The notes under the pieces: generated by a model | Databases searched by the model: none | What the model was told of the DNA's origin: nothing | The model's input: only the letters and a program-made list of their open reading frames with translations | Assembly: GCA_016194835.1 (NCBI GenBank) | Contig: JACQAU010000036.1 | Span: 1-5,205 of the forward strand | Length of the DNA: 5,205 nucleotides | Direction of reading: 5' to 3' | DNA from: Deltaproteobacteria bacterium | GTDB lineage: Bacteria > Bdellovibrionota > UBA1018 | Part shown: piece after piece, positions 1-4,535 of the stretch | Layout: each line of letters opens with the position of its first letter | How positions within the stretch are numbered: position 1 is the stretch's first letter | Translations under genes and position numbers: made by a program

Positions 1-309
1 CTAAAGCTTTCGCATGTTTTTGTTTACGCCGGAAGGGGAGAAGACTATATTTGCGAGCACTCGGTGCAAAGTATAGTGGTGCGGGCGGTTGCACCTGTGG
101 ATAAAATATATAAATGGATAAAAAACTGTTCTACGTGGAACAATTTGATTTTATTTAAAGGTCCTAAGTGGCCAAAACCTAATGCAGAGTGGGATTTGTT
201 TTCAAAAAAGCACTCAAATAGAGTGCTAAAAATAGAAAACAAGTATCACTACCAAGTCGGAACAGCCAAAAAACAACGTGTTATTGTAAACCTCATAAAC
301 GCCAAGTGA
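1..309 (+). CDS. rsmG: RsmG (GidB), 16S rRNA m7G methyltransferase, C-terminal part
   Basis: RsmG uses S-adenosylmethionine to methylate a guanine N7 in the 530 loop of 16S rRNA. The reading frame is open from base 1 and runs 102 codons to a TGA at 307-309, so roughly the N-terminal half, including the glycine-rich SAM loop, lies outside the window. The visible part has the family's late motifs in order: a strand with 'VFVYAGRGED' (residues 6-15), the hallmark 'VVRAVAP' (about residues 26-32), and 'LILFKGPKW' (about 49-57), which matches the RsmG strand ending in a conserved KG. A charged C-terminal strand region, ending near 'QRVIVNLINAK', closes the protein. Location directly upstream of parA/parB is typical of rsmG in many bacteria. 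The gene carries a near-perfect parS and a DnaA-box 9-mer in its coding sequence. The identification rests on motif recognition; the frame is unambiguous. Confidence 0.88.
   Translation, partial: LKLSHVFVYAGRGEDYICEHSVQSIVVRAVAPVDKIYKWIKNCSTWNNLILFKGPKWPKPNAEWDLFSKKHSNRVLKIENKYHYQVGTAKKQRVIVNLINAK
96..104 (-). promoter_or_regulatory. Perfect DnaA-box 9-mer inside rsmG
   Basis: The + strand reads TGTGGATAA, so the - strand reads TTATCCACA, the canonical high-affinity DnaA box. It is followed by about 22 bases made almost only of A and T (101-122), then the parS-like site. The same bases encode Pro-Val-Asp-Lys, a stretch that is plausible for RsmG, so the match may be a coincidence of coding. 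I see no cluster of further perfect boxes; one-mismatch copies (TTACCCACA) lie at 638-646 and 2929-2937. The sequence match is certain; function is not. Confidence 0.3.
127..142. promoter_or_regulatory. parS: parS-like centromere site within rsmG (15/16 match)
   Basis: The sequence TGTTCTACGTGGAACA differs at one base (T132 instead of C) from the perfect palindrome found at 515-530. ParB recognises such 16-bp sites and loads there as a CTP-dependent clamp. The site lies in rsmG codons for Cys-Ser-Thr-Trp-Asn. The deviating base is the third position of the Ser codon, so the perfect site would encode the same residues. The mismatch breaks the central CACGTG core, which may weaken binding. Because parS sites commonly cluster near parAB, a second functional site is likely but not proven. 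Confidence 0.65.
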
Positions 310-310
310 A

Positions 311-511
311 ATGTCTAACCTGATCGGTTATCTAATTATTTTATTCTCTTTTTTTATAATGCTATTTTTTTTAAACAAATTAAACTTGATGGGCTTTGGG
401 GTAGCTGGATGCGGTTCTACAGGATGTAAAGGGGGCCCCAAAGGCACGGAGGCCGCGCCCAGCAAGTTTAATTTGTTTAAAAAAAATGTACATTCAACGA
501 TTAGCCAATAA
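311..511 (+). CDS. Possible small single-pass membrane protein with a Cys/Gly motif
   Basis: This 66-codon frame starts with ATG one base after the rsmG stop and ends in TAA just upstream of parS. Residues about 5-24 are strongly hydrophobic (Leu, Ile, Phe), consistent with one membrane segment near the N-terminus. A Gly-rich segment, 'GCGSTGCKGG' (about residues 33-42), follows with two cysteines four residues apart, then a short basic tail. The gene-like points are the tight junction to rsmG and the sensible membrane-helix-plus-tail design. Against it, there is no clear Shine-Dalgarno sequence, and most of the frame is formed by the inverted-repeat element at 364-487, whose opposite strand is also open. 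It may be a real small protein, a gene disrupted or extended by a palindromic insertion, or chance. I do not recognise the family. Confidence 0.35.
   Translation: MSNLIGYLIILFSFFIMLFFLNKLNLMGFGVAGCGSTGCKGGPKGTEAAPSKFNLFKKNVHSTISQ
364..487. repeat. Perfect 25-bp inverted repeat flanking a GC-rich 74-bp core
   Basis: The left arm 364-388 and right arm 463-487 are exact reverse complements over 25 bp. The left arm begins A, eight T, then AAACAAATTAAACTTG. The arms have only 3 G/C per 25 bases, while the 74-base core (389-462) has about 64% G/C, so composition changes sharply at the arm ends. Inside the core, 394-401 (CTTTGGGG) can pair with 436-443 (CCCCAAAG), and 391-393 with 458-460, giving an extended cruciform or RNA fold. 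The element sits inside the small frame 311-511; both strands are open across it and both arms encode the same peptides on the two strands (FFLNKLNL and KFNLFKKN). This looks like a MITE-like or palindromic repeat unit, but no transposase or clear target duplication is visible. The T run is on the 5' side of the stem, which argues against a terminator. Confidence 0.85.
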
Positions 512-514
512 TCA

Positions 515-530
515 TGTTCCACGTGGAACA
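515..530. promoter_or_regulatory. parS: parS centromere site (perfect palindrome)
   Basis: TGTTCCACGTGGAACA is a perfect 16-bp palindrome that matches the widely conserved chromosomal parS consensus TGTTNCACGTGAAACA in all but one base of the flanking half-site. It lies 210 bases upstream of parA and 1.1 kb upstream of parB, where local parS sites are expected. ParB encoded at 1610-2554 should bind it, close into a CTP-dependent clamp and slide over neighbouring DNA, giving ParA a nucleoprotein complex to move. It may also influence parA transcription, but no direct evidence of that is visible. Confidence 0.93.
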
Positions 531-560
531 AAAAATCTTAGACTACCCAAAAAATTTCTC

Positions 561-589
561 TTGATCCTATAGGTATTCATGCTTACTCT
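561..589 (+). promoter_or_regulatory. Candidate sigma-70-type promoter for parAB
   Basis: TTGATC (561-566) resembles a -35 box (TTGACA), and TACTCT (584-589) lies after a 17-base spacer with the key T-A-...-T of a -10 box. A second possible -10, TATACT at 631-636, has no good -35 partner. The parAB cluster needs a promoter between the small frame and 740 if it is not read through from rsmG, but AT-rich DNA gives many weak matches, so this is only a candidate. Confidence 0.22.
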
Positions 590-710
590 AGTAGTAGGGT
601 CATTCACAAGCCTGGGGGTTTATAAAGATTTATACTGGTTACCCACATACAAGACCACTGACCACAAACCGTTTGGGGCGCTTGTAGAGATAAGCGCCCC
701 TGGTTATTAA
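579..710 (+). CDS. Possible 43-residue ORF in the parA leader
   Basis: An ATG at 579 opens a 43-codon frame ending in TAA at 708-710; the preceding in-frame stop is TAG at 570-572. The peptide has a hydrophobic start (MLTLVVGSF), an aromatic middle (VYKDLYWLPTY) and the end 'FGALVEISAPGY'. Only a weak TAGG precedes the start at about five bases. The 3' part of the frame contains the hairpin at 675-700. The composition looks protein-like, so it could be a leader peptide or a small gene, yet a frame this short arises by chance easily. I do not recognise it. Confidence 0.15.
   Translation: MLTLVVGSFTSLGVYKDLYWLPTYKTTDHKPFGALVEISAPGY
675..700 (+). promoter_or_regulatory. Strong hairpin in the parA leader
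   Basis: GGGGCGCTT (675-683) and AAGCGCCCC (692-700) form a perfect 9-bp, mostly G-C stem with an eight-base loop. AACC (667-670) and GGTT (702-705) could extend it across a small internal loop. No T run follows, so it is not a classical intrinsic terminator. It ends 30 bases before the parA ribosome binding site. CGCCC at 718-722 could compete for the left strand (676-680), so an alternative fold is possible. A role as an RNA stabiliser, attenuator or weak terminator of upstream transcription is inference. Confidence 0.5.
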
Positions 711-739
711 CGAAGGTCGCCCTGAATATTAGGAGGCCA

Positions 740-1591
740 ATGGGAAAAATTATTGCAATTGCAAATCAAAAAGGCGGAGTCGGCAAAACAACAACAACAG
801 TTAATCTAGCGGCCTCTCTGTCTATTGCAGAGAGAAAAACTCTGGTAATTGATTTCGATCCGCAGGGCAATGCATCTTCTGCGTTAGTGGTAGATAAAAC
901 TAGAGCTAATGAAATTAAAACGATTTACCACGTATTAATTGGGCAGTTAAAATTATCAGAAGTTATTAAGAACACAGAGGTTGATTTGTTGTCTTTAGCG
1001 CCTGCAAACAGTGATTTGGCGGGTGCCGAGATAGAGTTAGTTTCTACTTTTTCTAGAGAAACGAAGCTAAAAAAGGCGTTAAATGAAATAAAAGATCAGT
1101 ATGATTATATATTAATTGACTGTCCCCCTTCTTTGGGCTTATTAACCGTCAATGCTTTGACGGCAGCAGACAGTTACTTGGTGCCAATGCAATGCGAGTA
1201 TTTTGCACTTGAGGGTTTGAGTCAACTAATCCGCACTGTTACATTGATTAAGCAAAGCTTAAACCCCGCGCTTCAGGAAGAGGGAATTGTATTAACCATG
1301 TATGATAGTAGAAATAATCTAGCAAACGAAGTTGTTAAGGAAGTAAGAGCACATTTTGCGGGAGTGGTTTTTGATACTGTAATTCCAAGGAACGTGCGCT
1401 TAAGTGAGTGCTCCAGTTTTGGAAAACCCATCTTGCTCTATGACGTAGATTCAAAGGGCTGTGTGGGATATTTAAATTTAGCAAAAGAAATATTAGCCAG
1501 AAATCAAGTGCAAGATTTTCCTGGTTTACTAAAACCAGAAGAAGTTCTCCCCGAAGAAACTCTCAAAGACCAAATCGTGTTAACCATATAA
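740..1591 (+). CDS. parA: ParA (Soj), chromosome-partitioning ATPase
   Basis: ParA is a deviant-Walker ATPase that dimerises with ATP, coats the nucleoid non-specifically, and is released by ParB-stimulated hydrolysis, pulling parS-ParB complexes apart. The 283-residue product shows all signature motifs: the deviant Walker A KGGVGKTT (residues 11-18, signature Lys11 and P-loop Lys16), the A' motif DFDPQGNAS (38-46), and the Walker B-like ILIDCPPSLG (124-133, Asp127). The ATG start is fixed by AGGAGG at 731-736, three bases upstream, and by the family-typical N-terminus MGKIIAIANQKGG. The body aligns with standard chromosomal ParA/Soj, but it is some 20-30 residues longer than usual because of an acidic, Pro-containing tail after about residue 255. 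It is followed by parB after 18 bases, so the two are co-transcribed. Confidence 0.97.
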   Translation: MGKIIAIANQKGGVGKTTTTVNLAASLSIAERKTLVIDFDPQGNASSALVVDKTRANEIKTIYHVLIGQLKLSEVIKNTEVDLLSLAPANSDLAGAEIELVSTFSRETKLKKALNEIKDQYDYILIDCPPSLGLLTVNALTAADSYLVPMQCEYFALEGLSQLIRTVTLIKQSLNPALQEEGIVLTMYDSRNNLANEVVKEVRAHFAGVVFDTVIPRNVRLSECSSFGKPILLYDVDSKGCVGYLNLAKEILARNQVQDFPGLLKPEEVLPEETLKDQIVLTI

Positions 1592-1609
1592 CAAAGGAGG
1601 TATTTTTAA

Positions 1610-2554
1610 GTGTCACAAAAGCCTGTTTTAGGAAAGGGACTAGCTTCTTTATTGCCCGGTGCAAACTATCAACACACTCCTCTGGTCGAACCAGCCTCTG
1701 GTGCGGTATCGGCCGGACCCGCGCTACCGGTTATGCAAGAAGGTGTTTCGCGTGACAGAGTTTATGGAATTAGTTTGTTAAATATTGACGAATTAGAAGC
1801 AAATCCCTATCAACCACGCAGAGAGTTTGATGAAAAATCACTTCAGGAAATGGTTATTTCGATAAAAACCAACGGGATTATACAACCGCTTGTGGTGCGA
1901 AAAAACGCTGAAGGCAAATATCAGTTAATTGCCGGAGAAAGAAGATTAAGAGCAGCTAAACAAGCAGGATTAAAACAAGTTCCTGTTGTAATTAGAAAGT
2001 CTACAGATCGAGAGTCTTTAGAGTTAGCGCTGATCGAAAATATTCAAAGACAAGATCTAAATTGCATTGATGAATCACTTGCATATTTACAGCTAATTCA
2101 GGATTTTTCTCTCACACAAGAAGAAATTGCCGAACGCGTAGGGAAAGACAGAACAACAATTGCTAATTTTTTAAGATTATTAAGGCTCCCGGAACTTATT
2201 ATTGAAGACCTTAAAAAAGACATACTATCCCTGGGCCACGGGAAAGTTCTTTTATCCATCGAAGACTCTAATGAAAAAATAAAATTAAGACACAGGATTG
2301 TTAAAGAAAAATTAAGCGTTCGTGCACTAGAAGAACTTATTGAACACACCAAAGACAATCAAAAAACAGAAAAACACTCAGAAGAAGTAAATACAGTAAA
2401 AAATAGACTAAAAATGCTAGCTCTGGAACTTACAAAGAAATGGGGAATCAAAATTCGTCTCAAAGGCAGTGATCAAAAAGGGAAGATTGTATTGTATTAT
2501 TCTACACGAGATGAGCTTGACCGCATTATAAATATAATGCAAAACATAGGCTAA
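1610..2554 (+). CDS. parB: ParB (Spo0J), parS-binding CTPase clamp
   Basis: ParB binds parS, hydrolyses CTP to act as a sliding clamp, spreads along DNA and stimulates ParA. The 314-residue product has the parts in order. First is an N-terminal ParA-stimulating box with GKGLASLLPG (residues 8-17), then a variable Pro/Gly/Ala linker (about 20-50). The ParB/Srx-type CTP-binding domain follows, with NPYQPRR (65-71), GERR (109-112) and ENIQRQDLN (143-151). Next is a helix-turn-helix region (about 169-190) for parS recognition, and finally a C-terminal dimerisation domain (about 260-314). Translation starts at GTG 1610; AAAGGAGG at 1593-1600 lies nine bases upstream, and the N-terminal motif requires this start. 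The likely cognate sites are at 515-530 and, more weakly, 127-142. The stop overlaps the next start. Confidence 0.97.
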   Translation: MSQKPVLGKGLASLLPGANYQHTPLVEPASGAVSAGPALPVMQEGVSRDRVYGISLLNIDELEANPYQPRREFDEKSLQEMVISIKTNGIIQPLVVRKNAEGKYQLIAGERRLRAAKQAGLKQVPVVIRKSTDRESLELALIENIQRQDLNCIDESLAYLQLIQDFSLTQEEIAERVGKDRTTIANFLRLLRLPELIIEDLKKDILSLGHGKVLLSIEDSNEKIKLRHRIVKEKLSVRALEELIEHTKDNQKTEKHSEEVNTVKNRLKMLALELTKKWGIKIRLKGSDQKGKIVLYYSTRDELDRIINIMQNIG

Positions 2555-2943
2555 TGACTAAACTAAAAGACCTTAGCGTTTCTGTAGATAATCTGACAGT
2601 GACTGGCGTAATTGAACCGGGTTGTGAGTTCGAAGGCAAACTCTGCTTTCGTGGTACCGTCAGGATTAGTGGAACGTTTAGGGGAGAAATATTTACACCA
2701 GATATTTTAATTATTGGCGAAGGCGCCAGAGTAAGAGGACAGATTCAAGCCGGTACTGTTGTTATCAGTGGCGAAATGATAGGCACCGTCAAAGCTAAGC
2801 ACCGCGTTGAGATTCATAAGCCAGCCATTTTTAGAGGTGATATTTTTACCCCTAGCCTAAAAGTTGACGAAGGAGTGATTTTCGAGGGAAGTAGTCGTAT
2901 GGCGCAGCCCGCGCCACTTTATTCGCCGTTACCCACACAATAA
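2554..2943 (+). CDS. Bactofilin-family cytoskeletal protein (DUF583)
   Basis: Bactofilins are small proteins with a right-handed beta-helix core that polymerise without nucleotide into filaments or membrane-associated scaffolds. This 129-residue product has the expected layout: a short N-terminal segment (1-13), a core of regularly spaced Gly and hydrophobic residues (about 14-113) built from strand-turn units such as FRGTVRISGTFRGEI and GTVVISGEMIGTV, and a Pro-rich tail (about 116-129). There is no transmembrane segment. The ATG overlaps the parB TAA by one base (TAATG at 2552-2556) and no good ribosome binding site precedes it, so translation is probably coupled to parB. In Myxococcus, bactofilins encoded beside parAB scaffold ParABS components, so a role in positioning the partition complex is a reasonable inference; cell-shape roles are also known. 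I leave out a gene symbol because bactofilin names differ between species. Confidence 0.92.
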   Translation: MTKLKDLSVSVDNLTVTGVIEPGCEFEGKLCFRGTVRISGTFRGEIFTPDILIIGEGARVRGQIQAGTVVISGEMIGTVKAKHRVEIHKPAIFRGDIFTPSLKVDEGVIFEGSSRMAQPAPLYSPLPTQ

Positions 2944-2966
2944 ATCTTGTTTTAATGATAAGGCTC

Positions 2967-2998
2967 ATGTTAAAAACTGATTTTAACATTGATTTTTT
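2967..2998 (+). terminator. Weak AT-rich hairpin with T run between bactofilin and atp genes
   Basis: ATGTTAAAA (2967-2975) and TTTTAACAT (2981-2989) form a perfect 9-bp stem with a five-base loop, followed after TGA by six T (2993-2998). The geometry is that of an intrinsic terminator, but the stem has a single G-C pair, so it would be inefficient. The next start codon is only 15 bases past the T run and its ribosome binding site (GAGGG, 3002-3006) is adjacent. Partial termination between the partition and ATP synthase genes, or a structure affecting atpF' translation, is possible. Confidence 0.4.
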
Positions 2999-3012
2999 GG
3001 CGAGGGCACTAA

Positions 3013-3456
3013 GTGGACTCTATTGCAGAACAACTTGGATTAGATCACACATTTTTTGTGCAGTTTTGCATTTTTATAGTTATATTTTTTCTACTTTCTA
3101 GGATTTATTTTAAACCCTTTTTGACTCTTTTTGAGTTAAGACGCAAAAGAATGGTCGAAGATAAGGAATCAGCAGAAAAACTACTCCTGACCGCGAAGTC
3201 TAAACTTGAGGAATATCAACGACGTCTCCAAGAGGAGAGACAAAATGCCAGAAAAGAATATGAGAATGTGGTGACGGAAGCAAAGAAAGAAGAAGCCACC
3301 CTGTTGCAGCAAGCCAGAGAGGAGACTAAAAAAACAACTCAAAGCACAATGGAATCAATCAATGTACAAAGAGAGAAAATTAAAAAAGAAGTTGAAAAAG
3401 ACATCGAAAATTTAGCACAAAAAGTAACAGAAACACTATTGACAAAGACACTGTAA
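3013..3456 (+). CDS. atpF': F1Fo ATP synthase subunit b' (peripheral stalk)
   Basis: Subunit b' pairs with b to form the peripheral stalk that holds the F1 head against rotation. The 147-residue product has a short periplasmic N-terminus, one membrane helix (about residues 14-35, with FFVQFCIFIVIFFLLS), a basic stop-transfer region with FKPF, and then a long highly charged region (about 45-140) expected to be coiled coil. Size (about 16 kDa) and topology fit the b/b' family. The start is GTG with GAGGG at 3002-3006, six bases upstream, and the residues MDSIAEQLGLD give a normal family N-terminus. The gene ends in tandem TAA TAA (3454-3459). It is called b' because it is the first of two b-like genes in a row; the alternative assignment (b first) cannot be excluded from sequence alone. 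Some annotations use atpX. Confidence 0.9.
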   Translation: MDSIAEQLGLDHTFFVQFCIFIVIFFLLSRIYFKPFLTLFELRRKRMVEDKESAEKLLLTAKSKLEEYQRRLQEERQNARKEYENVVTEAKKEEATLLQQAREETKKTTQSTMESINVQREKIKKEVEKDIENLAQKVTETLLTKTL

Positions 3457-3464
3457 TAAAAAAT

Positions 3465-3938
3465 ATGGAAACACTAATTGCACCTACTGTAAATATTTTA
3501 GTTCTAGTTGGGTTTTTGGTTTATGTTTTAAGAAAGCCACTTAAGGAGTTTGTCCAAACACGACACGTCAATTGTAGCGAAGAGTTGCACAAGGTAACAG
3601 ATCTTTTGAAAACAGCATATGAACAGTTCAATGAATATACCGAAAAACTAAAAATGATTGAAACAGAAGCGCTCTCATTGAAAGAACAAGCTTTGCAAGA
3701 TGCGAAATATATGAAACTTAGAATTTTAAGTGATGCCAGGAAAAATTATGCACGAGTTATCGGTGACGCAAAACAGGGGTGTGATTCGATGTTTTTAGAA
3801 TTTAGACAGGAACTTCAAAAGGAGTTTGGTAATCGTGTTGTTGGCAGAGCCGAAAAACTTCTGGCTGAGCGACTAACAAAAGATGATTGTATACGGTTAG
3901 GCCGGGAGTTTCCGAGACAAGTGGAGAGCGCCCCATGA
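3465..3938 (+). CDS. atpF: F1Fo ATP synthase subunit b (peripheral stalk)
   Basis: This is the second b-type subunit, predicted to pair with the preceding product in the membrane-anchored stator. The 157-residue protein has an N-terminal membrane helix (about residues 6-22, PTVNILVLVGFLVYVL), the RKPLKEF stretch right after it that parallels the b family, and a long charged alpha-helical region. The C-terminal region, with RAEKLLAERL, matches the delta-binding end of b. The ATG at 3465 lies eight bases after the atpF' stop with no recognisable Shine-Dalgarno, only A-rich sequence, so translation may depend on ribosomes finishing atpF'. Its TGA overlaps the atpH ATG in an ATGA arrangement. It carries several Cys residues (for example residue 37), unusual but not diagnostic. 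Confidence 0.9.
   Translation: METLIAPTVNILVLVGFLVYVLRKPLKEFVQTRHVNCSEELHKVTDLLKTAYEQFNEYTEKLKMIETEALSLKEQALQDAKYMKLRILSDARKNYARVIGDAKQGCDSMFLEFRQELQKEFGNRVVGRAEKLLAERLTKDDCIRLGREFPRQVESAP
3923..3928 (+). promoter_or_regulatory. Ribosome binding site that fixes the atpH start
   Basis: GGAGAG lies six bases before the ATG at 3935. The frame is also open farther upstream (a TTG-type or ATG-like start near 3887), but that extension would add 16 residues that overlap the atpF C-terminus and are not delta-like. The ribosome site plus the family-typical MSVARAYAKALYE decide for 3935. Confidence 0.7.
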
Positions 3939-4507
3939 GTGTGGCTAGGGCTTATGCCAAAGCACTTTATGAGACTGTTTTAGAGTCGGACCAGGGAGCG
4001 CATGCGCATACAAACAACATTAAAAACCTAATTCACGACCAGGCGGTTGGATTTCAAAATGTAATAGATCAACATAAAGAATTCAGAATAGCTATTTTAG
4101 GTCCAGTTACATCTCAAAAAGAAAAGATTTCATTAGTAAGAGAAGTTGCCAAAAAGTTTAATTGTTCACAGGTGTTTTTGAATTTTTTAAACTTGCTAAT
4201 CAAAAAGGGGAGATTATACCTTTTACCAGAAATATTGGAAGCTTTTGAAAGTGTTTGTTTAGAGGCACATGACGGAATTTATGGAACATTGGTTTCGGCT
4301 ATTCCGGTTGAGCAGTCTTTAATTGACGAGTTGGTTGTTTCTTTTAAGAAAAAACTTGGTAAACAAGTTGAATTTAAAACGACGATTGATCCATCACTAT
4401 TGGCTGGGATCAAAGTAACGGTCAATGGTGTTACATATGACGGCACGCTTCGCTCAAAGTTAAAAAGGCTCCGTGATAAGTTCGTTTTCGGCACCGCTTG
4501 GTATTAG
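3935..4507 (+). CDS. atpH: F1Fo ATP synthase subunit delta (OSCP equivalent)
   Basis: Delta sits on top of the F1 head and joins it to the b/b' stalk. The 190-residue product begins MSVARAYAKALYE, the classic delta start in which residues 3-13 form the first helix of the alpha/beta-binding N-terminal bundle. The middle contains FLNFLNLLIKKGRL (about 81-94), the conserved helix joining the two domains. The C-terminal signature is IDPSLLAGIKVTVNGVTYDG (151-170), with Ala157 where many homologues have Gly. The last helix, RSKLKRL, completes the family pattern. Length is close to the usual 175-190. The start overlaps the atpF stop by four bases (ATGA), indicating translational coupling. Twenty-eight bases separate it from atpA. 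Confidence 0.95.
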   Translation: MSVARAYAKALYETVLESDQGAHAHTNNIKNLIHDQAVGFQNVIDQHKEFRIAILGPVTSQKEKISLVREVAKKFNCSQVFLNFLNLLIKKGRLYLLPEILEAFESVCLEAHDGIYGTLVSAIPVEQSLIDELVVSFKKKLGKQVEFKTTIDPSLLAGIKVTVNGVTYDGTLRSKLKRLRDKFVFGTAWY

Positions 4508-4535
4508 ATGATTTTATTTATAAGAAGAGGGAATT

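Noticed and set aside
45..242. Minus-strand frame opposite rsmG
   Set aside because: It is antisense to a well-supported gene and has no recognisable domain.
364..487. Inverted repeat as an intrinsic terminator of rsmG
   Set aside because: The T run lies at the 5' end of the stem on both strands and an A run follows it. The loop is 74 bases, far from terminator geometry.
328..531. Minus-strand frame across the inverted repeat
   Set aside because: It mirrors the plus-strand peptides because of the repeat, starts inside the parS palindrome, and has no ribosome site. It is best explained as a shadow.
531..739. tRNA, riboswitch or CRISPR in the parA leader
   Set aside because: There is no cloverleaf, no known riboswitch core that I can recognise, and no spaced direct repeats.
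2098..2358. Minus-strand frame opposite parB
   Set aside because: Its Ser/Leu-rich product is typical of antisense translation of an AT-rich gene, and parB has full motif support.
2947..2975. Promoter (TTGTTT, 17 bases, TTAAAA) before atpF'
   Set aside because: The -10 match is poor and overlaps the hairpin stem; matches this weak are common in AT-rich DNA.
3887..3934. Longer N-terminus for the delta subunit
   Set aside because: The extra residues overlap the b subunit C-terminus and are not family-like; ATG 3935 has a good ribosome site and the classic delta start.
4279..4494. Minus-strand frame opposite atpH
   Set aside because: It lies within the conserved delta C-terminal domain and has no independent signals.
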